Below, one piece after another: positions 25,376 to 34,066 of a stretch of DNA of 64,000 bases. A program made the translations under genes and the position numbers. Position 1 is the stretch's first letter. Every line of letters begins with the position of its first letter. Below the pieces are notes generated by a model. The model worked only from the letters and a program-made list of their open reading frames with translations, did not search any database and was not told where the DNA came from. The DNA is from Acidithiobacillus sp. HP-2 (GTDB lineage: Bacteria; Pseudomonadota; Gammaproteobacteria; Acidithiobacillales; Acidithiobacillaceae). The stretch is from the NCBI RefSeq assembly GCF_015100155.1, contig NZ_JACKZA010000012.1, positions 1-64,000 on the forward strand, read 5' to 3'.

Positions 25376-26095
25376 ATGCTCGCCAATGGCCAGATGCGCC
25401 TGCCTTTGGGGTTGCGAAGCGGCGCAACGCTCAATGATTTTTGTCCAGAACCCAACACTGCCGCATTGAATGCCGTTCGGAGTCTGCTGGTACGGCCAGC
25501 ACCTGTGTTTGGACTTTATTTGCATGGCCCGGGAGGGGTGGGTAAAAGCCATTTATTACAGGGTGCTGCCCAAAGCGATGCAGGTTGGATACCTTATATT
25601 GAATGCGCCGAAATGATGCAGTCCTTTGTAGACCTGGCGCTGCCGGAAACTTTTTCCAGTCTGGTGGATGCGCCTTTACTCTGTCTGGATAATGTGGACG
25701 CCTGGGCCGGTCAGGTGGATCAAGAGAAGTTTTTGTACGATCTGTACAATGAACGTTTTCATCGCGCCCGACCCCTGTTAATGGCGGGTCGGGAAGCACC
25801 CCGGCAACTCGTCTGGACCCTGCCGGATTGGGCGAGCCGGTTCAGCGCCTGTGTGCCAATGGCTCTGCAATTACCCGATGATCTGCAGCGGCTGCATATT
25901 TTGCAGACCATGGCCCGGCGTCGCGGCTTGCGCATGGACCGGGACGTTGCCCGGTATGTGCTGCGCCATCAATCGCGGGATATGGCCGTGCTGGAGTCCT
26001 TGCTGGAGATGCTGGATGCGCGCAGCTGGGAGCAGCAACGCCAACTGACCATTCCATTTATTCGTCATTGTCTGGACAGGGAGGCGTCTTTGTGA
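25376..26095 (+). CDS. hda: DnaA-related ATPase, Hda-like
   Basis: 239 aa, one AAA+ domain with Walker A GPGGVGKSH (about residues 51-59), Walker B LLCLDNVDAW, sensor RQLVWTLPDWASRFS (arginine-bearing box VII region) and the C-terminal lid RRGLRMDRDVARYVLRHQSRDMAVLESLLEML. It matches the ATPase core of DnaA without the DNA-binding domain IV, as in Hda, which promotes hydrolysis of DnaA-ATP after initiation together with the clamp. Alternative starts ATG 25388 and 25397 would leave MRLPLGL, the clamp-binding-like motif of Hda, at the N-terminus. Confidence 0.85.
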   Translation: MLANGQMRLPLGLRSGATLNDFCPEPNTAALNAVRSLLVRPAPVFGLYLHGPGGVGKSHLLQGAAQSDAGWIPYIECAEMMQSFVDLALPETFSSLVDAPLLCLDNVDAWAGQVDQEKFLYDLYNERFHRARPLLMAGREAPRQLVWTLPDWASRFSACVPMALQLPDDLQRLHILQTMARRRGLRMDRDVARYVLRHQSRDMAVLESLLEMLDARSWEQQRQLTIPFIRHCLDREASL

Positions 26096-27024
26096 GTACT
26101 GATCATAAAGAAGGCCAGCAGTGTTTTGGTAAAAAGGAAGATGGTTCGCGCCCACAGCCTCCTGCCCGTAAGGGTTTTGTGCTTGGTTTCGGTTTTCGCT
26201 GGTATCGGGCCTGGCATGGCTTCTGGAAAGATGACTGCATTGATCGGGCTGGTCTGCTGTCCTATACGACTTTATTTGGTTTGATTCCGCTGGCAGTGCT
26301 GGTATTCAGCATGTGGAATCTGGTGGGATTCAGCGTGATGCATCGTACCCAGGTGGATCACCTGATATTGCGCAGCTTTGTTCCGCAGACGGGTTATACC
26401 ATTCTTCATGAAGTGAATTTACTGGCCGCCAAGGGTACGCAACTGGGGTTGCTGGGGATAATCGGTTTGTCGTTGACGGCGGTGTTTCTGCTGCACGCGG
26501 TAGAGCGGCATCTGAATGCCATCTGGGGGGTTGCACCCCATTGCTGGTGGTGCCGGGTTTTGCGTTATCTGGCCATGCTGGTCGTGGCGCCACTGAGTGT
26601 GGCCTTGCTCCTCCCCCTGCTGGGTCCTTTGCAACCCCTGTTAAAATATCTGGGTCATATTCCCGTGCTGCCGCCGTTTTTCAGTCATGTTCTGACTTTT
26701 TTGGTGGTGACAGTGATGATGCTTTTGCTCTACAAGATTCTGCCTGCTGCGGCGCCGCGCTGGCGGGATGCTCTGCTGGGGGGGATGACGGTAGCCCTGT
26801 TATTTGAACTGGATAAATTCGGCCTCTCCGCCTATCTGCGTTTTTCGACTTTTGAAACGGTTTACGGGGCGCTGGGCGCTTTTCCTGTGTTTCTGCTCTG
26901 GTTGTATGTGGCCTGGGCCAGCATTTTATTCGGGGCGGAAATGGCAGAAGCCGGTGTTTATTCTGACCAGAACACGCTCAACCCGGCTCATAAACCAGGC
27001 GCACCCGTGAAGACGGATAAATGA
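26092..27024 (+). CDS. YihY/BrkB-family inner membrane protein
   Basis: 310 aa from GTG 26092, which overlaps the hda stop (GTGA) and is preceded by GGGAGG. Five to six helices follow a basic 35-residue N-terminus. Family motifs: DRAGLLSYTTLFGLIPLAVLVFS, FLLHAVERHLNAIWGV, RYLAMLVVAPLSVALLLPL and the C-terminal ALGAFPVFLLWLYVAWASILFGAEMAEA. The family was once called RNase BN but is a membrane protein of uncertain function. Its last 47 bases overlap the convergent phnF gene. Confidence 0.85.
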   Translation: MSTDHKEGQQCFGKKEDGSRPQPPARKGFVLGFGFRWYRAWHGFWKDDCIDRAGLLSYTTLFGLIPLAVLVFSMWNLVGFSVMHRTQVDHLILRSFVPQTGYTILHEVNLLAAKGTQLGLLGIIGLSLTAVFLLHAVERHLNAIWGVAPHCWWCRVLRYLAMLVVAPLSVALLLPLLGPLQPLLKYLGHIPVLPPFFSHVLTFLVVTVMMLLLYKILPAAAPRWRDALLGGMTVALLFELDKFGLSAYLRFSTFETVYGALGAFPVFLLWLYVAWASILFGAEMAEAGVYSDQNTLNPAHKPGAPVKTDK

Positions 27025-27730
27025 CCGTTGAGAATTCTATGCCGACGCCACTCGTATCAACGTTGACGTTTTCGCAGACAAAAACGATTTCACCTTTTTC
27101 GACTTTCAGCAGATCCCGCTCCTGAGGGCCGGACATGGTGGCCGAAATGGTGGAGCGCATGCGGGTATAATCCTGTATGCCATGCTGGCGCAGGGATTCA
27201 GTGATACCGCGTCCGGCGTGCAGATCATCCACCAGGGCCAGCAGGGCTTTCCCGAAAAAAAGATGTCTGGCAATGGAAATGGGCTCTTCACCGACCCGGC
27301 CAAGGGTTTTGATCATCGCAACCTGGGGATATTCCGGGAAGACGCCATATTGCTGAATGCGCGCCAACTCGGGAAGATCGGCCAGATTCAGTATGGCCGC
27401 CTCGAGAATGTCATTTTTCCCGGGTTTATTGTACTTTTTGACCCATTCCGAAAAGCGCGGCCTTTCGACCAGTTCATAGTCAAACACATGCTTGGCAACA
27501 AAACTGCCGCGACCATGCTGTATGCGCACTTTGCCCACGGCCGCGAGTTCCTGCAGGGCGCGGCGCATGGTGTGGCGATTGACTCCGTAAGCCTTGGCCA
27601 GATCCGCCTCGCCCGGCAGTTTCTGGTTTTCGACAAGTTCACCGGAATCTATGCGGGCCTGCAGATCATTGACAATTTGTTTCCAGATGGTGATTCCGGG
27701 GACGAACTGCACTTTGCTGGTGCTGATCAT
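26978..27730 (-). CDS. phnF: GntR/UTRA transcriptional regulator of phosphonate metabolism
   Basis: 250 aa from ATG 27730, overlapping the phnN stop (ATGA). Domains: winged helix-turn-helix of GntR (ITIWKQIVNDLQARIDSGEL, LPGEADLAKAYGVNRHTMRRALQELAAVGKVRIQHGRGSFV, about 15-85) and a C-terminal UTRA effector domain (RFSEWVKKYNK..., SIARHLFF..., GPQERDLLKVEKGEIVFVCENVNVD). As last gene of the C-P lyase operon it probably represses that operon and responds to a phosphonate or phosphate ester. Confidence 0.88.
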   Translation of the reverse strand: MISTSKVQFVPGITIWKQIVNDLQARIDSGELVENQKLPGEADLAKAYGVNRHTMRRALQELAAVGKVRIQHGRGSFVAKHVFDYELVERPRFSEWVKKYNKPGKNDILEAAILNLADLPELARIQQYGVFPEYPQVAMIKTLGRVGEEPISIARHLFFGKALLALVDDLHAGRGITESLRQHGIQDYTRMRSTISATMSGPQERDLLKVEKGEIVFVCENVNVDTSGVGIEFSTVIYPSSRVRLVYEPG

Positions 27731-28275
27731 GGGTGTTCCAGCAGCCTGATGAGGCTGTGTACACATTGTTGGATGGCCTCTTCCAGCAACCCATCATTAC
27801 GGATGGTGGTCATGGGCAACTGCTCTGGCAGAGGAATGTGACGACGCAGGCGGTCGTTGATGGATGCAGCACTTTCACGATGACGTTTTTCCAGGCGGCG
27901 GCGAATTTCGGTTGATGAAGCGGTGATATATAAAACATGTCCACCATATTCCGCAAGCAGGTCATTCACTACGGTGCGCGAAACATTGGCAATGATGATC
28001 TGCACGGCGGCGTTTTGAGGCTGCAATTCCGACCGGGGCAGGCCGTAGGATAGCTGGTGCGCGTCCCAGGTTTTGGCAAAATAACCGGATTCAGCGCGTT
28101 GTCTGAACGCTTCAGCACTGATGTTGATTTCTCCAGCCTGTGGAGCATTGCGGGTGACCATTCGCCGGGCGAAATAAAAACGTGGGTCATTTTTCAGTGT
28201 GGCTTCTGCGCCGCGAATAACTGAATCCTTGCCCGCACCGGAAGGACCCACTACCAGAACCAGCAGGGGCTTCAT
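27727..28275 (-). CDS. phnN: Ribose 1,5-bisphosphate phosphokinase
   Basis: 182 aa with a guanylate-kinase-like P-loop fold: LVLVVGPSGAGKDSVI, FARRMVTR, GLPRSELQPQNA, IIIANVSRTVV and LEKRHRESAASINDRLRR. PhnN phosphorylates ribose 1,5-bisphosphate to PRPP, the last step of the C-P lyase route. It overlaps the DUF1045 gene before it and phnF after it by 4 bases each. Confidence 0.92.
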   Translation of the reverse strand: MKPLLVLVVGPSGAGKDSVIRGAEATLKNDPRFYFARRMVTRNAPQAGEINISAEAFRQRAESGYFAKTWDAHQLSYGLPRSELQPQNAAVQIIIANVSRTVVNDLLAEYGGHVLYITASSTEIRRRLEKRHRESAASINDRLRRHIPLPEQLPMTTIRNDGLLEEAIQQCVHSLIRLLEHP

Positions 28276-28958
28276 GATTTATTTTGGCGGGGGGCGGGTA
28301 TCGCCGGAGCGAGGGGCAGGCGACGCAAAAGGGTGAAGGGTGCGTTCTGGTCTGTTTCACAGGCTAATGCGAGGCCCTGCAAGCGGCGTGGCTGCCTGGG
28401 GATGTCACCAAAATATTTGCTGGCGGTAGTCAGCAAACGCGTGTCCGATTGTTGATCGCTGAGGGTCATGTGAAAAACAAACTCCTCAAATACATAGGGA
28501 TAGCCCCATCGTTCCAGGTATTCCCGGTGCCGGGGAAGCTTTATCTTCTGGCTTCTTGCCGAAATTTCCTCGTCAGTGTAGGGCCGCCGCCAGGGTTCCA
28601 GGTTGCGCACGCAGGTATCTGCCAGTGCGTGCAGTTCAGGACAGGGCTGACTGAGCCGCAGGGCAACAAAACCTTCATCCTGAACCAATTGCAGGGGAGG
28701 CAGGAAAAAAGCCGGGGTATCTGCCAGCTGTTGTTCCAGTGTTGCAATCAGATCGTCCAGCTTGCCCTGCAAGGGCATGGGGGCTTTGATGGTGGCATGG
28801 AAGCCATAACGACTGGCGCGTCGTGAAGCTTCTGCAAGGCCTTGAATCGGGGGCCGCTGTCTGGTCTGCGCAGTTTCGGAATCCCAACCCAACCAATGGC
28901 TGCCTGCTATCCACAGGGGATCATCGGCTTCTGGTACGTAATAAATGGCGACACGCAT
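28272..28958 (-). CDS. DUF1045 2H-phosphoesterase-like protein of phosphonate metabolism
   Basis: 228 aa from ATG 28958, 4 bases after phnM. The two HxT motifs of 2H phosphoesterases are visible: YGFHATIKAP (about residue 54) and FVFHMTLS (about 166). The DUF1045 family is typically encoded in phn clusters. In the standard pathway PhnP opens 5-phosphoribosyl 1,2-cyclic phosphate between PhnJ and PhnN; no phnP is present here, so this protein is a good candidate for that step. The exact role is inferred from fold and position. Confidence 0.8.
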   Translation of the reverse strand: MRVAIYYVPEADDPLWIAGSHWLGWDSETAQTRQRPPIQGLAEASRRASRYGFHATIKAPMPLQGKLDDLIATLEQQLADTPAFFLPPLQLVQDEGFVALRLSQPCPELHALADTCVRNLEPWRRPYTDEEISARSQKIKLPRHREYLERWGYPYVFEEFVFHMTLSDQQSDTRLLTTASKYFGDIPRQPRRLQGLALACETDQNAPFTLLRRLPLAPAIPAPRQNKS

Positions 28959-28962
28959 GGAT

Positions 28963-30102
28963 TCAGGCAATTCTTTCACCGGCTTTCCAGACTGCACGCA
29001 ATAAAGGATGGTTGTCGAAATCGCGCACCCGGAGCAGGTCGCCGCGCATGCCGATTTGCAGCGCGCCACGATCTTCCAGCCCGAGCATGCGCGCCGGGGC
29101 GAGGCTGACCATCTGCACCGCTTCAGGGAGCCTGATCAGGCCCATGCGGGTCAGAGCAAAGGCCGCTTCCAGCATGGCGTGGGGGACGTAGTCCGAGGCG
29201 AGCACATCCACCAGTCCGGCGGCAACCAGATCGCGCACGGCGACATTGCCGGAATGGGAGCCACCGCGCACCACGTTGGGGGCACCTGCGACGGTGGCCA
29301 TCCCCAGTTTTCTGGCTTCCTGTGCCGCTTCCAGGGTCACCGGGAATTCGGCAATGCGAATACCCTCTGCGGCGTTTCGGCGAACTTCTTCGGCGGTGCG
29401 GTCGTCATGGCTGGCGATTTGCAAACCCATCCCGTGCAATTTTTCGAGAAGATAATGCCGGTTGATCTCACTATGGATTTCCCGACGCTGCTGGGCTTCC
29501 ACAATCATCTGGTCCAGTTCGGCCTCGCTGTATCCATCACCACGCCGTCCTTCGCGGAATTTGTCGAGATTGGCATGCTGACCGACACCGGGGGTGTGGT
29601 CCATGATGCTGATCATGTGAACGGGGGCTTGCGCCATTGCCGTTTCAAACAATTGTTGCATATTGGGTGTGGGGAGTTCACAGCGCAGATGCAGCACGTG
29701 GTCGGAACGTAATAACCCTTGTTCATCCAGAAAAGTCAGGTCTACAACCGCATCGCGAAGGGTCTGGATACGCTGGCTTTCAAAGCCGGCATCTCCGACA
29801 CAAAGGGCATCTGCCACGGTGGTGATGCCTGCGGCCGCACACTGGCTGTCATGGGCCAGAAAAGCGGAACGGGAAGGCCAGCGCACGTTGCTGCGCGGCT
29901 GTACCTGGCGTTCGAGATTGTCGGTGTGCACATCCACCAGTCCGGGCAACAACCAGTCGCCCTGTCCGTCTTCACTGCCGGGTCGGGAATGCGGGTCTTC
30001 TTCCAGCGCTATGATTTTGCCGTTTTCATCCAGGGTCAGAGCGCCATGAACAATGCGATCTTCCAGAACCATACGGAAATTACTGAAGGCCAGGGTTTTC
30101 AT
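28963..30102 (-). CDS. phnM: Ribose triphosphonate diphosphatase
   Basis: 379 aa, amidohydrolase fold. GLVDVHTDNLERQVQPR carries the metal-binding HxD/H motif, followed by FLAHDSQCAAAGITTVADALCVGD, MDHTPGVGQHANLDKFR, ASHDDRTAEE, GAPNVVRGGSHSGN and LASDYVPHAML. PhnM removes pyrophosphate from alpha-D-ribose-1-methylphosphonate-5-triphosphate before C-P cleavage. It overlaps phnL by 4 bases (ATGA). Confidence 0.94.
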   Translation of the reverse strand: MKTLAFSNFRMVLEDRIVHGALTLDENGKIIALEEDPHSRPGSEDGQGDWLLPGLVDVHTDNLERQVQPRSNVRWPSRSAFLAHDSQCAAAGITTVADALCVGDAGFESQRIQTLRDAVVDLTFLDEQGLLRSDHVLHLRCELPTPNMQQLFETAMAQAPVHMISIMDHTPGVGQHANLDKFREGRRGDGYSEAELDQMIVEAQQRREIHSEINRHYLLEKLHGMGLQIASHDDRTAEEVRRNAAEGIRIAEFPVTLEAAQEARKLGMATVAGAPNVVRGGSHSGNVAVRDLVAAGLVDVLASDYVPHAMLEAAFALTRMGLIRLPEAVQMVSLAPARMLGLEDRGALQIGMRGDLLRVRDFDNHPLLRAVWKAGERIA

Positions 30103-30797
30103 GGGGCATGCTCCGAAAGGGATGGGATGGAATATTGGCGATCAGCCACCTGAGCGATAAAGTCGGGGTCGTGAAATGCCGCCAGTACCGCCCGACCGGT
30201 TTTTTTGGCTTGTAGAATCTTGTTTTTGACCGCTGTGGCATTGTGCCCATCCAGGGAGGCCGTCGGTTCATCAAGCAGAATCAGGGAATGTTGGCCGACA
30301 AAAGCTCTGGCCAGATTTACCCGTTGCTGTTCGCCCCCGGAAAAGGTGGCGGGAGGCAGGGCGTGCAGGTGTTGCGGCAGATTCAATTCCAGCAATATCT
30401 CAGTGGCGCGTTCCATGGCCGTTTGCGTATCAATGCCCTGATCGGCCAGCGGTTGCGCGACCAGATCCAGGGTGGAGACTCTGGGAATGACCCGCAGAAA
30501 CTGACTGGCATAAGCCATGACCTGTCGCCGCAACGCGATGATTTCGCGGGGGCTGCTTTGCAAAATATCCACCATACTCAGCCCGTTGCGCAGGCGGATG
30601 GCACCGGATTCTGCCCGATAATTCCCATATATTGTTCTCAGCAGGGATGATTTTCCACTACCTGAGGCGCCGACCAGCGCGACGCATTCACCGGCAGCAA
30701 CGCTCAATTGTATATGGCGTAAAATAGGCAGATTCAAACCACCACGCAGATGCAACACAAATTTTTTGCTGAGTTTTTCAATTTCCAGAATATTCAT
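30099..30797 (-). CDS. phnL: C-P lyase ABC-type ATPase PhnL
   Basis: 232 aa ABC ATPase: Walker A GASGSGKSS, signature FSGGEQQRVNLARAFV, Walker B LILLDEPTASLDGHN. The order phnJ-K-L and the IRLRNGLSMVDILQSSPREIIALRRQ segment fit PhnL. It binds the C-P lyase core complex (PhnGHIJ) together with PhnK and is not part of a transporter. It overlaps phnK and phnM by 4 bases each. Confidence 0.92.
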   Translation of the reverse strand: MNILEIEKLSKKFVLHLRGGLNLPILRHIQLSVAAGECVALVGASGSGKSSLLRTIYGNYRAESGAIRLRNGLSMVDILQSSPREIIALRRQVMAYASQFLRVIPRVSTLDLVAQPLADQGIDTQTAMERATEILLELNLPQHLHALPPATFSGGEQQRVNLARAFVGQHSLILLDEPTASLDGHNATAVKNKILQAKKTGRAVLAAFHDPDFIAQVADRQYSIPSLSEHAP

Positions 30798-31576
30798 GCC
30801 GGGAGCACCGAACTGACCAAAAGTTGGGTGTAAGGATGTTGCGGATCATCCAGCACCTGATCGGCCAGCCCTTCTTCGATGATTTCGCCCTGACGCATGA
30901 CCGCAATGCGCTGGGCGAGGAGGCGGGCTACTGCCAGATCATGGGTAACCAGCACTACCGCCATATTTTCCGCAATAACCAGTTTGCGGAGCAGGTCCAG
31001 CAAGGCGGCCTGTACGGAAACATCCAGACCGCTGGTGGGTTCGTCCAGATAGAGCAGGGCGGGCTGGCTGATGAGTGTGCGGGCAATCTGCAGGCGCTGC
31101 AACATGCCGCCAGAAAAAGTTTCGGGTAAATCATCCAGGCGGGTCGGATCAATTTCCACTTTTTGCAGCCAGTAAAGGGCTTCCTCGCGCAATTGGCCAT
31201 AATGGCGCAGGCCCATGATCATGCGTCTTTCAACGATATTGCCGCCGGCGCTGATTTCCATGCGCAGGGCATCGCGGGGATTCTGGCAGACAAAGCCCCA
31301 GGCCGTGCGTTGCAGATGCCGGAGTGCCTGTCTGCTGAGTGCAGAGACAGGACGCAAGCCCAGGTCCGGAGTGCTGGCCTGTATTGCGCCCTGAGTGGGC
31401 GACAAGCTGCCGTAAAGAAGGTTCAGCAAAGTGGATTTGCCCGAACCGCTTTCGCCAACAATGGCCAGGATTTCGCCGGGATATAACTCCATGGATACAT
31501 TGCGAACTACCGGCTGTTTGCCGTACTGAAAATGCAGATCGCGGACCATCAGGGCGGGTTGGGTGTTCACTTGCAT
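30794..31576 (-). CDS. phnK: C-P lyase ABC-type ATPase PhnK
   Basis: 260 aa from ATG 31576 (MQVNTQPALMVRDLHFQYG), overlapping phnJ by 10 bases; TTG 31591 is a weaker alternative. Walker A GESGSGKST, signature FSGGMLQRLQIARTLI, Walker B LLYLDEPTSGLDVSVQ. It resembles the oligopeptide-type ABC ATPases, as PhnK does, and docks on PhnJ in the C-P lyase complex. Confidence 0.92.
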   Translation of the reverse strand: MQVNTQPALMVRDLHFQYGKQPVVRNVSMELYPGEILAIVGESGSGKSTLLNLLYGSLSPTQGAIQASTPDLGLRPVSALSRQALRHLQRTAWGFVCQNPRDALRMEISAGGNIVERRMIMGLRHYGQLREEALYWLQKVEIDPTRLDDLPETFSGGMLQRLQIARTLISQPALLYLDEPTSGLDVSVQAALLDLLRKLVIAENMAVVLVTHDLAVARLLAQRIAVMRQGEIIEEGLADQVLDDPQHPYTQLLVSSVLPA

Positions 31577-32397
31577 GACGTTTTCCCGCAATAGTCGGTG
31601 TCGGAACAGACAAACTGTCTTTTGCCGCTGTCATCGAGAATGATTTCGTCCTTGTAGGAGCTGGTCGATCCACAGAGCGCACAGGGAGCTTGCGCCTGCA
31701 GCGGAGTAAAGGGGTAATCCTCAAAAGCCAGAGGCACGACACGAGTATAAGGAGGAACGGCGTAGAGGCGTTTTTCGCGCCCAGCACCAAAAAGTTGCAG
31801 GGCGGGATTCATGTGCATTTTCGGGACATCAAAAGCCGGAATGGGGGAGGGCGACATCAGATAGCGGTCATGCACCATGACGGGGTAATCATAGCCGATC
31901 GCCACGCGACCATAGCGGGTAATGTGATCATAAAGCTGCAAGTACATCAGGCTGTAATCGGCCATGGCGTGCAAAATCCGGGTTTCCGTGCGGCGTGGTT
32001 CCAGCTTGAAGAGCGGCTCAGGCATGGGGACCTGATAGACGATGATCTGGTCGGCACGCAGTGCTGTTTCCGGGATCCGGTGGCGGGTCTGGATGATGCT
32101 GGCCTGTTGGGTGTCGGTCGTCGTGGCGATTCCGCCGGCTACGCTTTGGAAAAAATGCCGGATGGAAACGGCATTGGTGGTGTCATCGGCGCCCTGATCA
32201 ATGACTTTGAGAATATCATCCTTCCCGATAATGGCGGCAGTTACCTGGATACCTCCGGTTCCCCAACCATAGGGCAGAGGCATTTCCCGGCTGGCAAAGG
32301 CAATCTGGTGACCGGGAATGGCAACGGCTTTGAGCAGACTGCGGCGGATGGCCCGTTTACTGTTTTCATCGAGATAGGCAAAGTTATAGGGCATCAT
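31567..32397 (-). CDS. phnJ: Alpha-D-ribose 1-methylphosphonate 5-phosphate C-P lyase
   Basis: 276 aa radical-SAM C-P lyase. YNFAYLDENSKRAIRRSLLKAVAIPGHQIAFASREMPLPYGWGTGG starts the protein. The C-terminal cysteines stand in CALCG and CSDTDYCGKTSC; the family uses these for its Fe-S cluster and the catalytic thiyl (last Cys). The enzyme cleaves the C-P bond to release methane or another alkane and 1,2-cyclic phosphate ribose. Overlaps phnI by 14 bases. Confidence 0.96.
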   Translation of the reverse strand: MMPYNFAYLDENSKRAIRRSLLKAVAIPGHQIAFASREMPLPYGWGTGGIQVTAAIIGKDDILKVIDQGADDTTNAVSIRHFFQSVAGGIATTTDTQQASIIQTRHRIPETALRADQIIVYQVPMPEPLFKLEPRRTETRILHAMADYSLMYLQLYDHITRYGRVAIGYDYPVMVHDRYLMSPSPIPAFDVPKMHMNPALQLFGAGREKRLYAVPPYTRVVPLAFEDYPFTPLQAQAPCALCGSTSSYKDEIILDDSGKRQFVCSDTDYCGKTSCK

Positions 32398-33490
32398 CGT
32401 GTTTTACCGTTGTGCCGGGCGATTGGGCGCGCAGAGCCCGTAATGTCGAAATTTCACTCTGAAAATCCACATGGTGGGGAAGTTTCAGATGTTCCACAAA
32501 ACCGGTGGCTTCCACATTATCACAATGACTGAGCACGAATTCTTCATCCTGTGCAGGCGCTTCCACCTTTTCGCCAAGTTCCTGAGCGCGCAAGGCACGA
32601 TCGAGCAATGCCATGGCGATGGCCTTGCGTTCATTGTGTCCGAAAACCAGTCCGTAGCCTCGGGTAAAGGTGGCCGTGTCCGGAGAGTCTCCCTGAAACT
32701 GGTTGATCATCTGGCATTCTGTCATTTCTATGGTGCCGATGCAGAGGCTGAAGCCCAGTTCTGGCGGGCAGATTTCGACATTGACGGAGCCATGGCTTAA
32801 TTCGGCAATAAAGGGATGGTTTTGCCCATAGCCGCGTTGGGTAGAGTAGGCCATGCCGAGCACAAAACCTTCATCCGCTCGCGCCAATGTCTGCAGGCGC
32901 TGGGCACGACTGGCAGGAAAACCGGGCGGAATTTGGGTGATGTCCCGATTTTCTGCATCTGCTGGTTCGGTAGAGCTCTTTTCAATCAGACCTTCTGTTT
33001 CGAGAAGATCCATGACGCTGGTTTTGTTCAGTGTGGCTTTTGGAGGGATGCCGGAGGTGGCGCAGGAAGCTTCCGCTTCGTCCCGTGCGGGCAGATTCTG
33101 GAAATAACCGAGCAGACGATGGGAGTAATCATAGGTGGCTCCGAGTTGCTGGCCGCCGGGAACGTCCTTGAAGGCAGCAGATATATGTCTTTGCAAATGG
33201 GCCTGGCCAAGATTGAGGGGAACTGAATCCAGAAAACGACTTAATGTGGCGCGGTAGGCGCGGACGATAAATACCGCCTCGATACTGTCGCCCTGAGCTT
33301 GCAGAAGCGCTTTTGCGGCAATATCCCGGTCGTACAGCGAGGCTTCGGCCATGATGCGATCAATGCCCAGATGCAGGTGCCGGGCGATTTGTGCCTGCAG
33401 GTCGTCAGGATCTGGGGCATTTCTTTCGGCAACCAGCTGATGGGCGGCGTGAATGGCCTGGGCACCCCCTTTGGCGGCTACATAGGACAT
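32384..33490 (-). CDS. phnI: C-P lyase core subunit PhnI (nucleosidase)
   Basis: 368 aa, normal length. Starts MSYVAAKGGAQAIHAAHQLVAERN and contains QIARHLHLGIDRIMAEASLYD, DYSHRLLGYFQNLPARDE and NHPFIAELSHGSVNVEICPPELGFSLCIG, all typical of PhnI. With PhnG, H and J it forms the core complex; PhnI with G and H couples phosphonate to ATP ribose C1 and frees adenine. Overlaps phnJ. Confidence 0.95.
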   Translation of the reverse strand: MSYVAAKGGAQAIHAAHQLVAERNAPDPDDLQAQIARHLHLGIDRIMAEASLYDRDIAAKALLQAQGDSIEAVFIVRAYRATLSRFLDSVPLNLGQAHLQRHISAAFKDVPGGQQLGATYDYSHRLLGYFQNLPARDEAEASCATSGIPPKATLNKTSVMDLLETEGLIEKSSTEPADAENRDITQIPPGFPASRAQRLQTLARADEGFVLGMAYSTQRGYGQNHPFIAELSHGSVNVEICPPELGFSLCIGTIEMTECQMINQFQGDSPDTATFTRGYGLVFGHNERKAIAMALLDRALRAQELGEKVEAPAQDEEFVLSHCDNVEATGFVEHLKLPHHVDFQSEISTLRALRAQSPGTTVKHDDAL

Positions 33491-33493
33491 GAC

Positions 33494-34066
33494 TTAATTC
33501 TCCCTGTCTGCATGAATGCTGATGGAGCGGGGCAGGCAAAGACATGCATTCCCGCAGCATAAAATCAGATCTATCCCGCGAGGATAAAGGCCCTGCTGCT
33601 TATGCCAGAAGTTCACGAATCCGGGTGCGAGCCGGGGTGCGATTATTTGGCTGCTGGCAATGCCGGGACCAGTCAACTGCAGAGGCGCTCCATCGCTCAG
33701 GCTGTCCAGCTCCAGAATCAGGGTGGCGCCTTTTTCCGGTTCTTCTTCACTGCCAATATTCAGCAGGTTTCGGTCCCAGTCCCAGTGCTTACCCATGCCA
33801 AGCGCAAATGCAGCCTGTTCTGGTGCACTGATGGGGACCCGACAGTGCCTGAGTAGCCAGGGCGCTACAGATTCCGGCATCTGGAAAAGGCTGATCGGAC
33901 TGGCGCCATCCAGCAAGCTCAGGCAAATAGCCGCACAGGCAGGAGATAAGGGGGCTGAAGACAGTCTGTCAGACCATTCTGCTGTGTCGAACGCAAAAGT
34001 TTTACCGGGTGCGGACATGGCATTTAACAGGGTTCTGAAAACCTGCTGATTTTGCCTGCTGTTCAT
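33494..34066 (-). CDS. phnH: C-P lyase core subunit PhnH
   Basis: 190 aa. MNSRQNQQVFRTLLNAMSAPGKTF is the PhnH opening (FR.LL.AMS.PG), followed by ALLDGASPISLF-like and FVNFWHKQQGLYPRGIDLILCCGN near the end. PhnH is a structural member of the GHIJ core. Its ATG overlaps the phnG stop by 4 bases and phnI begins 3 bases downstream. Confidence 0.92.
   Translation of the reverse strand: MNSRQNQQVFRTLLNAMSAPGKTFAFDTAEWSDRLSSAPLSPACAAICLSLLDGASPISLFQMPESVAPWLLRHCRVPISAPEQAAFALGMGKHWDWDRNLLNIGSEEEPEKGATLILELDSLSDGAPLQLTGPGIASSQIIAPRLAPGFVNFWHKQQGLYPRGIDLILCCGNACLCLPRSISIHADREN

Noticed and set aside
25223..25552. Minus-strand frame of 109 codons between sod and hda
   Set aside because: Half of it is antisense to the hda start, and it has no good start codon with a ribosome site. 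The last 45 residues look protein-like but I cannot support a gene.
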